Of a stretch of 64,000 nt of DNA, positions 1 to 12,345 are shown in pieces. This DNA comes from Actinomucor elegans (taxonomy: Eukaryota > Mucoromycota > Mucoromycetes > Mucorales > Mucoraceae), in assembly GCA_026027325.1 (NCBI GenBank), contig JAMSLZ010000002.1:2542001-2606000 (forward strand), given 5' to 3'. The notes beneath the pieces were generated by a model. The model was not told the origin of the DNA, did no database searches, and was given only the letters and a program-made list of their open reading frames with translations. Every line of letters begins with the position of its first letter. Position 1 is the first letter of the stretch. The position numbers and the translations under genes are program-made.

Positions 1-236
1 GATTTGCCTGCCAACCGTGAAAACTACATCCATCGTATTGGTAGATCAGGTCGTTTTGGTCGTAAGGGTGTTGCAATCAACTTTGTAAAGAATGATGATC
101 TCAAGATTCTACGTGACATTGAACAATACTACAGTACACAAATCGATGAAATGCCAATGAATGGTAAAGTTATATGACGAAGGACTGATTTTCATACGCT
201 AACGTCTTGTCTATTGTAGTTACGGATTTGATCTAA
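1..236 (+). CDS. 3' end of eIF4AIII/FAL1 DEAD-box RNA helicase (5' partial)
   Basis: The frame opens at the left edge and encodes the C-terminal part of a DEAD-box helicase, including motif VI ([13 protein letters not shown]). Exons are 1-163 and 220-236. The intron 164-219 has a CTAAC branch site near 199-203, and splicing restores the family ending MPMNVTDLI. The segment [25 protein letters not shown] matches eIF4AIII (exon junction complex; yeast Fal1 in rRNA processing) better than cytosolic eIF4A, which usually ends ETFYNT..EEMPLN. Most of the gene lies outside the window. The eIF4AIII rather than eIF4A assignment is from remembered family sequence and is fairly secure. Confidence 0.9.
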
Positions 237-448
237 CAAGCATTATCGGTAGAAAAAAGGAACTCATAAATAAATAAAAAACACTGTATAAAAGCGATCG
301 GAAGGATGTACCCTTTTTTTTTTATATCAGAGTAATAGCTATAGTGAGAGGGATACCTCGGAGGTATAGGTAATGTAAATTTGAAGTCTAATGCAATGTA
401 TGAGGGTTGATAAAGTTATATAAACTCGATGGATCATGATTCAATACT

Positions 449-1609
449 TTAGATTATATAATCGTCATCATAAAATCTAAAATCATCATCATATAGTCCA
501 TTGTCATATAGATCACCATTCAGTAACTGCCCGTAAATGTCTTCTTCAAAATCTTCTTCTTCGCCATACAAAATGTCGATTGCATCAAAACCTTGCAGCA
601 TCATGATATTGCTTATCCAACTAGGCTTTAGTTTACCATTATTTTCCATATAATGATAATCTTTATATCTGAATGATATATTGATCCTTGAGGATTTCTT
701 TGTGAACTCTTGGAAGCTGTCCAAAATGCTAGTCGATTCACTTTCAGTCAGCCGATTATCAGGCTCAATGAATGGTGTGATTAAGCGTATGTTCTTGAGA
801 TTCTTGAAACGCGTCACGATGTACTCGAGTGTATGAATATTTATCTTTGTAGCGCTTAATTTGAGTTTGGTCAATGAGTTATACTCTATGGCTTCAGGCA
901 ATAAAGCGCTGTCTTTGAGCGTATTGTTCAATTGACCAATACCGTACAGCTTAAGCGTTTCGAGTTTCTTGTTAGTAGCCAAAAGCGCAGTTAGATCAAC
1001 TTGCAAACTCTTTTCAATAAGTGTATTGCACTGTGCTTTAAGATAGGTCAATCGGGGAAACTTTGTAGCAAAAGCCAATAATCCACCGTAATCCTTGAGA
1101 GCGCCGTTATCTTCCACGTCTAGAATCTCAACCGAGGTAATTGTAGCGCGGAAACGGTGATTGACCCACAGGTGAAATCGCCTTACTGCAGGCGAACACT
1201 CGCATAGGTTTCGTATCTGGATCTTTTGAATGCTCGGTAAACATGCTTCCCGCTTATTCAAAGCCTTGAGATACTCGTATATGTCAGAAATATCAAATGA
1301 AAGCTCGCATAGATTGGGACAAAGATTCAAAAGAGACCTAAATAGAGTTGCATCACCATCACCACTACTTGCATAGGTCAGCGTAATAGCTGTTACTTTC
1401 TCTGCTAGTGCGGGATACTCTGTAAGATCCGCGTGAAGTTTACTGAAATATATATCGTTTAATCGAATACAGATAGCGTCACTAAAGAAAGAACGCGAAA
1501 CCAAGTACCAGGCCTTGCATACAAGCAAGCAGTTTTTGAGGTCGTTTTTGTTTTCGAGACACTTGAATACCTCTTTCCAGATCTCAGTTGGTAGATGGAA
1601 GTCAGACAT
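449..1609 (-). CDS. F-box protein with degenerate leucine-rich region
   Basis: A single exon of about 386 aa. The first ATG followed by a typical F-box is at 1609 (MSDFHLPTEIWKEVF); an in-frame ATG 12 codons upstream only adds a hydrophobic run and is less likely. Residues about 5-50 form the F-box (LPTEIW..VF..L....L..C..VCKAW), which binds Skp1 in SCF ubiquitin ligases. The rest is leucine-rich with spaced L..L.L segments suggesting irregular LRRs for substrate binding. The C-terminus is strongly acidic and tyrosine-rich (many D/Y). The substrate cannot be inferred. Such F-box/LRR genes are very numerous in Mucoromycota. It is transcribed divergently from the GDP-mannose transporter gene. 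Confidence 0.8.
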   Translation of the reverse strand: MSDFHLPTEIWKEVFKCLENKNDLKNCLLVCKAWYLVSRSFFSDAICIRLNDIYFSKLHADLTEYPALAEKVTAITLTYASSGDGDATLFRSLLNLCPNLCELSFDISDIYEYLKALNKREACLPSIQKIQIRNLCECSPAVRRFHLWVNHRFRATITSVEILDVEDNGALKDYGGLLAFATKFPRLTYLKAQCNTLIEKSLQVDLTALLATNKKLETLKLYGIGQLNNTLKDSALLPEAIEYNSLTKLKLSATKINIHTLEYIVTRFKNLKNIRLITPFIEPDNRLTESESTSILDSFQEFTKKSSRINISFRYKDYHYMENNGKLKPSWISNIMMLQGFDAIDILYGEEEDFEEDIYGQLLNGDLYDNGLYDDDFRFYDDDYII

Positions 1610-2170
1610 TGTGTTTTTCAAAAAGAAAATAAAATAATAAAACAAAAATAAAAATGATCACGGTTTCTCACACCGAGTGAGGTGACTCAAGCATGGTTTT
1701 AGACTGCATATATAACCAACCCATTGGTGCTATCTTCAAGCTAATCAAATTACCTAATTAGATATTCCGCTATACAGGGTAAACTACAAAGATTGAAAGG
1801 TTAAGAAAGTAAAAGTCAATCATCCTCTATAGATATGTCTCAAAAGAATAGTCGGTAATGCAACACAGACGCTTGAAACTTGAATCATAGCATGTCCACT
1901 GCTATATTTAATAGGGAATTGTAATAGAAGAGGTAGGTAATTCTATTCAGTACTGTTGTTTGTTTATAGCCTTTAGAACAATTCTCAAGCTTACAAAAAG
2001 CTGTTTTATTGGTTGGACGCGTTCCTATAAGACCTGGAAATGGTGTTTCTCGGCTTCCACTGGTATGTTGTAGATATGTACGCTATTTAGACAACGGTAA
2101 ACATTCCTGATATCCAAGTATTTAAAGCCAAGCAGCTTGTTTCGCTGAATTTCTTACTAGAAACTTAAAC
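1610..2170. promoter_or_regulatory. Divergent promoter region, F-box gene / GDP-mannose transporter gene
   Basis: About 560 bp lie between the two divergent start codons. The stretch is AT-rich and has no coding potential. A TATTTAAAG box-like sequence lies about 50 bp before the transporter ATG. No specific operator was recognised. Confidence 0.4.
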
Positions 2171-3541
2171 ATGGCGTATGGACAGAGTGATCAAGACGAT
2201 CTTCGATTGCAACAAGTACCTTTAACTGTCAATACCAACAGCATGCTGGAGTTACCATCGGCGTCTGTAGTCGCGTCCAATAAGGTGATACTGCCTCCTA
2301 TTGTCAAAACTGGCTTGCCTATCTTCACTTATTGTATCGCCAGTATTGTCATGACTGTGACCAACAAATATGTAGTGAGTGGCGATTTTAACATGGTATT
2401 CTTTCTGTTGACTGTTCAAAGCTTGGTGACGGTCGTGTTTCTGCAATCATTTAAGTTTTTGAATTTAATCAAGTATCGCCAATTCGATGCGGAAACAGCC
2501 AAGAAGTGGTATCCCATAGTTGTGTTTCTAGTGGCAATGATCTATACTGGCTCTAAAGCCTTACAGTATTTACCAATTCCTGTCTATACTATCTTTAAAA
2601 ACTTGACCATCATCTTGATTGCTTATGGAGAAGTTATTTGGTTTGGAGGAAGCGTAACTTCCATGATGATGATATCTTTTGTATTAATGGTAAGTTTTGA
2701 TCACCAAAAAAAAGTCGGTTAGCTAACTGATCCGTATGGGGGAACCTGTCTAGACTTTATCTTCTGCGATTGCTGGTTGGAATGATGTGTCTTCTGCTCT
2801 TCAATCTCTATTTGACGTGACAAATGTCCTTTCATCTGATGGCACTGCCATGTTAGGCTATTTTTGGATGGCAGTCAACTGCTTATCTTCAGCATCATTT
2901 GTTCTTTATATGCGTAAACGCATCAAGTTGACCAACTTTAAAGACTTTGATACTGTTTATTATAATAATTTGCTATCTATTCCTTTACTCGCTATCCCTA
3001 GCTTACTGTTAGAAGACTGGTCATCAGAAAACCTACTGATGAACTTGTAAGTGAAATCACAAATGTTTTGTTGGATCCATCTATTCATCTTTTGCATTTT
3101 GAACATAGTCCTGCAGAACAAAGGCAAGCGCGTATTTGGGCAATGATTTTCTCTGGTGTTTCAGCGTTCGGTATGTCTTATGCTTCTGCCTGGTGTGTTC
3201 GCACTACGTCTTCCACTACTTATTCTATGGTGGGGTCTCTAAATAAGCTACCTATTGCTATCTCGGGTATCATCTTCTTTGGTGACGTAGCAACTTTCAG
3301 TAATGTCTCAGCCATATTAATAGGTAAGTGTCGTTAAGACATGTTTTGCGGGTGTACAGGAACTTAATTTACCTTTATATTAGGATTTATTGCTGGAATG
3401 GTCTATTCTTATGCAAAAGCATTTCCTAGCAGCAAATCAAAAGAAGCGAGCAACTTTATTGTTTCTTCTGCTTCAAGTCAGAGCTACTCTGATGCGGCTA
3501 ATGTTGATGAAAAGATTAATATCGATAAGATGAAATCATGA
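2171..3541 (+). CDS. VRG4: Golgi GDP-mannose transporter (Vrg4/GONST family)
   Basis: Exons 2171-2689, 2754-3046, 3109-3323 and 3384-3541 join in frame to 394 aa. The protein is a multi-spanning nucleotide-sugar transporter that exchanges cytosolic GDP-mannose for GMP across the Golgi membrane, feeding protein and lipid mannosylation. Visible family marks are TNKYVVSG early on, YFWM.VNC in the middle, YYNN at about 242-245 (Vrg4 FYNN motif) and GSLNKLPIA at about 313-321 (the GALNK nucleotide-binding motif, with Ser for Ala). The N-terminal 40 residues are hydrophilic and cytosolic. The C-terminal tail is Ser/Lys-rich. Intron 2690-2753 contains a CTAAC branch site. A TA microsatellite follows the gene at about 3613-3634. 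Confidence 0.93.
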
Positions 3542-3823
3542 GATATTTCTTTACTCTTCCCTTTTACTCTATAATCCTTTCAAATCAATCATACTATTAA
3601 TTATAACGCATCTTTATATATATATATATATATATTACATATATAAATCTATAAACTATTTATTACATTTTCTTTCTATAATAATATAAGTCTACCATCA
3701 TAAGCTAATGATATTCTATATAAGGTGTTGGTAAGCTTATAAAAAAAAAGAGGCTTCAGGCGAGAAAGTTGCATGGGGGTATAGGAGATGTTGATTTCCT
3801 TTTAGTCTATTGTTTCCTTTCAT

Positions 3824-4517
3824 TTACTGTTGCATATGTTTAATGGAAAAATCAACAAAGAATTGGTGAAGGCGGTTATCACTTGTCAATTCAGGATGGA
3901 AAGCAGTAGCAAACAAATGATCCTCAATGACAGCTACGGCAGTCTCGGCCTCTGTTTGACCATGCTTTTGTTCCAAACGGCCCACAATTTTTACCTTGGG
4001 TGATTTGATTTCGGCAATGACAGGGGCACGGATAAACACGGCAGCAAAAGGCTCATCGCCCAAGATCTCGGGCAAGTGCAACATGGTTTGGAAACTTTCC
4101 TTTTGAGATCCAAATTGATTACGGTTTACCACAACATTCAATCCATTAAACAGTTGTTGTCCTCCCTTCTTGGCTCCAGTGGCTTCCTTGGCCAACATAA
4201 TCATACCTGCACAAGTGCCCCAGGTAGGCTTGGTTTGAACAAAAGCGCGCAAAGGCTCCAACATGTTGCAGCGTTCGGCAATAAGAGCCATCGCAGTGGA
4301 TTCGCCGCCAGGAATAATAAGACAATCAACAGAGTTGAGTTGCTCCTCAGTACGAACAGGGATGACTTCTTTGACGTTGGAAGTTCTGTTCAACATATGA
4401 ATATGCTCGATAAAGGCACCTTGCAAGGCTAATGTAATGTGAGGATTTGATTTCGTCTAGCTGTCAAATAAACTTACCAAGGACACCAACAGTAATAGGG
4501 GTACCAGAAACAGTCAT
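3824..4517 (-). CDS. Pyridoxal 5'-phosphate synthase glutaminase subunit (PdxT/SNO)
   Basis: Two exons (4478-4517 and 3824-4428, minus strand) give 214 aa, a normal length for the family. The protein hydrolyses glutamine and passes ammonia to the PdxS/SNZ synthase for de novo vitamin B6 synthesis. The tiny first exon encodes MTVSGTPITVGVLA, and splicing produces the signature GVLALQGAF. The glutaminase triad is intact: Cys86 in GTCAGM, and His191/Glu193 in FHPEL. PGGEST at about 54-59 forms the oxyanion region. No PdxS/SNZ gene lies nearby in this window, unlike the yeast SNO-SNZ pairs. Confidence 0.95.
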
Positions 4518-6095
4518 TTAATAGAGAGAGAGAGAAAGTTATAAATCGGATAAGAAAGAAGGAAGAAAAAAGTCTTAAATATCTTGCAAACATGTATACA
4601 TTAGATGACTCGATTAAAGACATGATGGTAGTCACGAACAATCTCCGATCCACCGATCACTTTCGCACGCCTACGTCTTCTACAGCTTTTTTAGATCGCT
4701 AGACAAAGGCAAAACTTTTTCATTGGTTTCATTAGTGACCTCATTTAGTAATAAAATCAAGACATATTTACCAACAATGCGTCGATGGGTTTTGAAGTAT
4801 TTTCATCTTTTTTTTAATCCGCATGCTTAATGTAAGATGTTCATAGAAGCTGCCTGCTAGGTTGATATTTATCCCAAAATAAAAAAAATAAAAATGTAGG
4901 CACGGTTATTATTTGAACCATATTGGAACAATAGATCAATTAAAAAAGTTTCTGCCTTTATTCAACAACGGAAACACAGAAACCTCATTAGCTGTGTGCC
5001 TGGAGGCACCAGAACCTATTTTAATGATATTGTTCTTCTTCATTGTAGACTAGTAAGTTGATAACTCAATTTTGTTTTTCCTAGAGATAATATATTCCTT
5101 TCGAGTCGATTTGACCTTGGACAAGACCACAGCATCAGTTCATCTTTTATGAAGACTTTAATGTGTTTCCAAAAAAAAAAAGAAACTATTTGTTGACGAT
5201 CACTTCAGATCATAAATGCAGAATGCATTTCTTCAGCGTGGACTTAGTATAATAAACCAATGAGGAAAGTCATCATTCTTAATAAAGCTTAAATATGATT
5301 TCTTTTGTGTAAGAATGGTGTCAGAGTATACGTATATGCCTAAACAATGTATGTTTTCTGATTTTTGGTTTTACACTTATAATTCAAGTTTTTATTTTAT
5401 AAATATAGATATAGAATCAAAAAATGGTGGCACAATAGTACAGGCACCTTGATTCGAATATATCATGCTCATTATATATAACGCCTCAAAAATGGTGTTT
5501 ATATTGTCTAAAAACTAATCATAAAAATCGAAATTCAACTATAATCTAAACCCCTTAATGTTTTCGGTAGTGGGCTACCGCGTTTGAAATGTAGGGATAT
5601 CAATATATAAAAATAATCCAAGATCAGAGGCATTGAGTGAACATTTTTGCATTTTGATGTGATCACTACATATTATATATGCTGCAACTGATACAAGATC
5701 TACCAACAAAATTTGCGCGAATAATAATAATTGGATATAAAAATTTAGCTGTATTTTGTTAAAATTATACTCAGGGTCCAAAAAGCGATTATTTCTGCTA
5801 ATCTGAACCAACTGCATACTTTGCAACAGTGGCATTTTAGAAATAATTTTTTTAATTCCAAGCATGCAAAAGACACTACTGATAAAATAATAATCATACA
5901 AGTATAATTATGCAGACACATGTTTATTAATAAGCGCGCATATGCATAGAGCGAAGAATTTATCACAAGCAACGGAGATGATTTTTTATTTATTATGAAG
6001 CCATCATTTTAGAAGCCAATTTTATCCAAACATATCATTATATCCCTATGATAAACAAAAAGGATGAGTATGCAGGCAAGTATTAGTAAGCAAGA
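4518..6095. other. Intergenic AT-rich region
   Basis: About 1.6 kb between the PdxT start and the 3' end of the PI31 gene. The first 100 bp include a purine-rich GAGAGAGAGA leader just upstream of the PdxT ATG. Short open frames here (for example around 5575-5972) have no family features and AT-driven composition. I see no RNA gene or repeat. Confidence 0.5.
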
Positions 6096-7335
6096 TCACT
6101 TTACCGGAGGCTGGAGTTCATCATTATCAGGTTCTCCGCTGTGCAGTCCTCGTGGTCCTCCCCTTCCACCTAGTCCTCGACCAGGTGGTCTGACAGGCAA
6201 TGTTCCAAAAGGCCCAATTGGATCAAAACGTGCTCCCGGTGGAACAGATCCTCTATAATAAGATGTTAATATCAAGTTTACTCTCACGTACTACGCATCC
6301 CTACCTTGGCAAAGGTTGAGGTCCACCAAATAAACCTGAAGGTTCGTCCGATCTACTTCCACCACCTCTAAAGAAAGGATGATCTGGGCCAACGTACATA
6401 CCATCGCCACTATCAAAGCATACATGTTAGATATAAACCTTATGTTTACTGATTACAGTCAAATATTTCTTACCCTGGCAATGGTAATCCACCTGGACCT
6501 CTTAAAGGGTTCAGATCTGACCCGCCTACATCAGGAAATGCCGGGTCAAATGAACGCGGATCGCTGCGGCTTGGTGCTTGACCTTGATTTGGACGATCTG
6601 GAAGTGGTCTTTAGAGAGAAAGTAAGAATGCAATCGCCAGTCAAAGCAATTCAGTATCATTACCTGTTATTATTATTGGATGGCGTAGCACTGACAGTGG
6701 TAGCATTATCCTCATAGCCAGGCTTATTTAATCCAGGTATTAAACGCTGTAAGATGTTCAGTTTATACGCTTTGATAAAGTCTTCAAAACGATTAGATGA
6801 AATGAAGCCGTGCACCAAAGGCCGATCTGAGGATGTTTCACAAGGAAAAAATGATGCAGAAGTATAATCTTCTATTGAGATATCAAACATAGCTGTCTTA
6901 TTGTCCTATTTACACCGATAAAATTAGAGTTTATAAACGCATCTGCAAATACTATTTCTTACACCAATGCCCAATCCAAGTATAATGCATTTATCACCTA
7001 ATCGCACTACTTTGATAACAAACGTCAAGGACGACTGCGGATGGCTGTAACGAAAATTATAGTTATGAGGCCCATTATCATTCCATCCCGCCGGTAGTGC
7101 TCTTTGAGTCCCATCTCCCTCTAATTATAGATGGTTAGCATTTATGCCTTCAAGTTAAAGTGTTGTTTATACCTTGACGCGCGTCGTCGCCAAGTCCAGA
7201 AAAACGGAAACCTACTCCAAGCATAATTGCGTGTACAGCTGCTGCTATGGCATCGTAAGGACTTTGTAATATAGTTGCAACTTGACCAGTGGTGTGTAAT
7301 ATAATTGCAGGATCTAATACATTCTTGTCTGACAT
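6096..7335 (-). CDS. PI31-like proteasome regulator (PSMF1 family)
   Basis: Six exons on the minus strand: 7173-7335, 6963-7120, 6664-6905, 6474-6608, 6305-6409 and 6096-6252. They join without a frame break to 319 aa. The N-terminal about 150 residues fit the PI31/Fbxo7 FP domain (SPYDAIAAAVHAIML..GFR, LP.GWN.....Y.F.Y). The C-terminal half is Pro/Gly-rich with PI31 hallmarks: GGSDLNPL, GDGMYVGPDHPFF and GSVPPGARFDPIGPFG. PI31 binds the 20S proteasome through this tail and acts as an inhibitor or adaptor. The start at 7335 (MSDKN) is chosen over 7350 because it matches the family's short N-terminus. The promoter side is cut off after 258 bp by transposon element 1. Confidence 0.92.
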
Positions 7336-7587
7336 TGTGAAAGAGTTCAAGGAAAAAGAGAAATGGGAATCAGGCTGAAACTATCTCCAGAAAATGGAAA
7401 TCTCGGAGCGGTGTGACGTATTACTGCCTATATACAGTTGCAATTGCTACCTAACAAAAAAAAAAGAAGCTGTTATTTTTTTTGGTATGGCATGTGGTAC
7501 TTGTTGTCGCCCCGTTTTATCTACCGTAGTGCGTGTCTATATAACCTAGTTCTCATTTCTTTCTTTGCTTCTTCTTCTGACAAAACA

Positions 7588-7592
7588 TATAT
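7588..7592. repeat. Putative target-site duplication, left copy (element 1)
   Basis: TATAT directly precedes the CACTA end; the same five bases follow the right end at 12833-12837. The sequence is low in complexity, so a 3-bp TAT duplication is equally compatible. Confidence 0.5.
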
Positions 7593-7606
7593 CACTATGG
7601 GAAAAA
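7593..7606 (+). repeat. Left terminal inverted repeat, element 1
   Basis: CACTATGGGAAAAA, perfectly inverted at 12819-12832. Beyond base 14 the two ends differ. Confidence 0.9.
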
Positions 7607-7902
7607 AAAAGTGAAATAAAGTGAATTCATGGCAAAATCAAGTGAATTTCAAGTGAATTAGTGCTTTCACCTGAATTTAAAGTGAAATAAAGTGAATTTC
7701 ATGGCAACTTGGAAACCAGGTTAATGCACCTTAACTTTTATTTCCATTATTTTTCCATGAATTTCCATGTTTCCCAATTGGAGTGAATATGGAGCTAGTT
7801 CGAGTAAATTGTATGTTAAACTAAACAGTGAAGCAGAGCTCTGGTTTCAACGAATATAAGACAGCATTGATAGTATAGAATAAATTTATATATGTACTTG
7901 GT
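7607..7902. repeat. Left subterminal region of element 1
   Basis: Between the terminal repeat and the transposase stop codon. It holds several copies of an AGTGAATT(T)CA-like motif between about 7611 and 7705, in both direct and imperfect forms, matching the motif of the right-end array. In CACTA elements such sites bind the element-encoded TnpA-type protein; that role here is inferred. Confidence 0.7.
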
Positions 7903-10900
7903 TTAATAAGGTCTCCAAGCAACATATGTTTTGTCTTTATTTAATAAAGAAGGTATAAGTATAGCATATCCTATTATGTCCTTGGCTTTGATTATTTTCC
8001 ATAGGAGCCTTTCTTCATAGGGTTGCGTATAATAGCAGCATGTTTGACCATCAAACACTAAAGTCGTTTGATGTTGTAATAAGGCAAGTATTTGATCTTT
8101 CCATCTAATAAACTGCTTTACTTGGCCTATATTATATTGTAAGGACATAGTATCATCTGATATGTATGCAACTATCTTTTGGTTTTGTTTTCTTGAAGAA
8201 ATATCAACGGTTTGGCCATTCCTCGTTTTACCGTAAGTATTAGAAGTAGAAACAGAGTACTCCTCTTCTGTTGAACTGGAACCATTATGATCGGCTAGAT
8301 ATTGCTGGATTAGATGCTTAATATCACACGTTGGAAATAATTGGTTGATTAAGTCAGCAGAAGAAGGTTTAAATACCATATCTTCATCAACACTATGGCT
8401 TTCAATTCCAATCTGCCAGTTTTTATACGCTTTTGTGTAGTGATCCATTAGAACAGTGACAGAGTTTTTTTGAGGATTTTGTTTAGACTTGATATGTCTT
8501 TTTACATCTTGAATACTTCTTTCAAGAGTTCGGGCGCTTATCAATCTAAGTGGACCAAGCTGAAAAATAATATAGGACAAATGTTTTAGATAATGCTGGT
8601 TAATGGTAAATGTATCTTTTCCCATCTTCTGCAGTAAGAACGCATGCCATCTTTTTACTAATCTAGAATGAAAAGACGATATAAATTATCGAAAACTTAG
8701 CATAGCTGCACGTAGTAGTCTCTCAAAAAAAAAAACTTACTCATCAATCCGTAACAGATCACTTGGATATATGTTGAATTTTTGGGTCAAAGTGCAGACC
8801 ATGGATATTGATTTCAAAGCATTGCACGCATCATCAACAGCTTCCAGTACAGGAGAAGCTACCTTTCTCTTCTTTTTTCTATTTCTTTCGGTTTGGTAAA
8901 TATCAGCATGTTGTTTTCGTAACGCCTCCACTACCAAAGTGGGTACTATGTACATTAAAAAATCAATCCAGTCAACGCTACGAGATTGGCCTGATTTGGA
9001 AGAAATATCTAAGTGAAGAAAAAAGCAAGGATATTAATTCATTGGAATAATTAGCATTAAGTTTCTTGAGTTAATCTCTAATACCTATAAATTGACCATC
9101 AATGGCTCCATTTGGAAGCATTCGTTGTATTTGAACCATTGCTCTGCCAATTTCTTCTCTATAGGCGTTCCGAAGGAACAAAGGGTTATAGTATCCGAAT
9201 CTCTGAGAGTCATCCTTCATCATGGACCATATGTGCTTGGCTATATTCATTCCCCATAAGTGCATCTCATCTAATCCAAAAAATGAACATCCATGAAAGC
9301 TTTTTAATAATGCAAATGGCAATTTCCCTTTGAGTGAAGTAGCCTAGATAGTTAATCAAATCATACTGCATTAGACACTGATACAGTTACTATTGTTTAA
9401 TTTATTAAGCTTCTTACCAAGTCACCGTTTTGATAATCCTCAGAAGTCCTTAATGGGTATTCAATGGGCTCTTGTGCTTCATTTGTTCCAGGAAAAACTA
9501 TAGTCCTTTTTGATTTGGAATAAATGCCTTTGATCTTGCAAATGCGGCATCCATGGTAAGAATTATGGCCAGCATGTAAACATAGCTCTGATAGTCCAGG
9601 AATATCACCAATTATGTTTAATAAGTGGGCCTTTATACGGATGGAAGAGGTTCCTGTTTCGACAATAATGCCTTCTGTTTCCAAAACGAGAAGCTCCTGG
9701 ATGGTAGGATAAAGGAAACTAAAGATATCATAGGGTTTTCTCGGACCAGGTATGACGGCAACGATCAGTCTGTTTTCTGGATCAAATCTATAATAGAGCA
9801 TTTAATTTATCCATTAAAGTTTCAGCGCCAAGTTATTTTGTTTTGTACCTTTGTTCTGGTGGTATATCATTAATAGTAAACATGATAATTGCCATACTAT
9901 TATCACCTGTGTCAAAAGGATGGAATCCATCGTAATGGAACGAGAGCGAGAGGTTATAGTCTTCTTCGGCGTCACTATTTCTACTTTTAAAAGCGAATCC
10001 ATCCAATATATCTCTCTCGCAGCCATCAAGCTCATCGGTTGAACTATACACAGAGCTACGCGTAGCTTTATATTTCAACTTCTTCCTATTCTTTTCAGAC
10101 AGCATAAAATAGGCCAACTGCTTACTAAGTGATAGTTGGTAATGCTTGGCTTTAGCTTCCATGATAGTTGATGTGGACGATGTCTCTTCATAACGATGTC
10201 TCTTGCAACTTAACCTAGGGCAAGCAGTTTGACTGTCACCAGGGTAATACATGTAGCACCCTTCAGGACACATGTCATATTTATCAGCTTGAAGTTGGAT
10301 TATATGATTATTATTAATGCTTTCGCATTTATACGGGCTGATGAATTTTAGATGTTCTATAAAAGAAAATAAGAATAGCAGTGAGCACACTGGTAGTAGT
10401 AAAGCAGCAAGATGGAAATAATAACTATACCACTATTCATCTCAATTAAGTACTCATTGAAGAAGTTGAATATTTTTTCGGTCGTACTTTTTGATACATT
10501 GTTTTCTTTTAAGAGATACTTCAGTTCTAGACTTTTCCTCTCTGGAGGACTTAAAATATCCATGTACTGTTTACCATCGTCCTTGATTTTAAGCTGAATA
10601 GGATGGGTAATAGTATCTTTGAATTTGCTTAATCTAGAGTATATTTCTTCCACTGTGGTTTTTTTTATTGCGTCTTCTTCTATAGCGCCAACTGTTCGCC
10701 AACCTTCTTGTATTACCTTAGTTTTTTCTGAATTTTCTTCTTCATTCGCTATAGAGTCGCATTCATCCAAGCTGTTCATATCTACAGAGTTACTGAAATC
10801 ACAGTGGCTTGTTCGTAAAATATCAGCAGGATTGTTATTTACAATATCAGTGCTTGATTGATGTTGCGTTTCATGGTTTAAAAGATCATCTGATACATAA

Positions 10901-11058
10901 GGGTTACTGGCGAAATGACCTTGCTGAGATAGTGTAAGTTTCTGCTTTACTTGACTATATATATTGAAAGCACGTCGCATTCTGCAATTGATAATATGCC
11001 TTCTTATTTCTTTTTTAGTAAAGTACTGTTGACACACTGGGCAGTTTTCACCAGGCAT
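7903..11058 (-). CDS. Element 1 transposase, CACTA Tnp2/Plavaka-like, 930 aa
   Basis: Exons (minus): 10431-11058, 9849-10356, 9418-9787, 9085-9343, 8741-9008 and 7903-8662. All joins keep frame and give 930 aa with no internal stop. The N-terminus has a C2HC-type finger (C6-x2-C9-x11-H21-x3-C25). A second cysteine cluster lies at C239-x3-C243-x11-C255-x4-C260. Candidate catalytic residues are D440 (GDIPG, followed by GCRIC), D527 (GLDEMH) and E725 (SARTLERS). The spacing and motifs parallel the element 2 protein (D343, D423, E624). The D..C-x2-C..DxMH pattern is that of CACTA Tnp2 proteins. The start at 11058 is chosen because it directly precedes the zinc finger. Confidence 0.88.
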
Positions 11059-11671
11059 TATTCTTGTTGAAATAGGCGAAAGAGTAAAATAAAGGTAAAA
11101 GCGTTGGGACTCTGCACGTATTATATGCACAGTTTTAGAGATGCGGTAAAAATTGAATAAAAAGCGAATAAATGAATTAAAACCGTTTTATGAGGTTTTA
11201 TTGATCTAAAGTAAGTTTAGCTATCCTATCTAGCACGTATGTCTTGTATTTAGATTTCAAAGAAAATAGTCTCTTGGTAACAATCAAAGGTCTTTTTTAA
11301 TATATGTTCACTCTGCATTAATTGTCCTTTCAGCGGTGATCCAAACTTCCCTCTTTAGATGGATGGTTAGATGAAACCCATTCCTTAATATATATATGCA
11401 GAGTGCCATATGTGCGTTTCACCACAAGAGAGATATCAATATTCGAGCAAGGTTTGTTTATTACGCATAATTACGTTACATTAGCTCTAATAGGTTCTGA
11501 TTTTTTGTATATGATACCTAGCACTTCCTGGTAAGATTCTCCCGACACAGGCTATACCTATTAAGTTAAAGCCATTTTTAACTGCAGGGCTTATGATATA
11601 AAGATGGTTCCACTACATGCATTTCTTTTGCACTCATTTCTTTCCATAAATTTTATAAAATCATTAGAATC
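11059..11671. promoter_or_regulatory. Divergent promoter region of element 1
   Basis: 613 bp between the two divergent start codons of the transposon. AT-rich, without coding potential. TATATATA occurs near 11390, and a CT/AT-rich leader precedes the 11672 ATG. It presumably drives both genes. Confidence 0.5.
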
Positions 11672-12345
11672 ATGCCAGCTAACAGAAGACAAATTAGACA
11701 GACCAGCCAATCCAGTCAATCCAGCAGCAGAGAAAACGACAGAGATCTTAACAGTCAAATAAATCTACCTCCACCTTGGATGGAAGATTTTAAACAAGAT
11801 CTCGTAAACTATTTCGATGAAAAGCTTCAACCCTCTTTAAACATAGGAAGCTCAAAAACTATCCCAGTGCCAAAGAAGCAAAGGAGAGTAAATTCTAAAG
11901 TCTATATCCAATGCTTTTTAAAAGAACACCTAAAGGAGCCAGTGCCTAATGATGAAGATATCAGCAGCCTGATGGGAATACTTGATCAAGAAGCTTTCTC
12001 TTCAGTACTAACTTTTGCGCAGCAGAACCCAGAAGCTGCATGTAAAAGCTGGAGGCTGCTTTCTTCTCTTAATAAGCTCTCCATGATACAGTCGGCACTA
12101 CAACAGTCGATAGCATCAGATGAACGGCTTGCTATCATCAACAAGTGTGTAAGATTTTGGCCTTGCGAGTTTCTTGTGCAAGAAAAATGGACTAACAGAA
12201 GCAAATATAACAGGAAGAAAGTGTAAGTGTACATTCTATAACTATTGCATATTGAATCAAAAGGAGAGAAAAATGAACACCCATTTGTAGGCTTCAAGCG
12301 GAAGGTGCGCAGTTAAGAAATGCAAGAAATCAAGGACTGCAGTAA
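11672..12345 (+). CDS. Element 1 second protein (TnpA-like partner?), 201 aa, unknown family
   Basis: Exons 11672-12222 and 12291-12345 join to 201 aa. No known domain was recognised. The N-terminus is polar with Ser/Gln runs, followed by PPPWMEDFKQDLVNYFDEKL and a basic PKKQRR cluster that could be a nuclear signal. The C-terminal half is predicted helical, with CVRFWPCEFLVQEK, then a basic stretch (RSKYNRKK). The gene lies between the transposase start and the subterminal array and is divergent from the transposase, like the second gene of element 2. A DNA-binding partner role like TnpA is inference from position only. Confidence 0.7.

Noticed and set aside
5575..5972. Two overlapping hydrophobic minus-strand frames in the PdxT-PI31 gap
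   Set aside because: AT-driven Ile/Leu/Tyr-rich composition, no start context, no conserved motif, no plausible splice partners.
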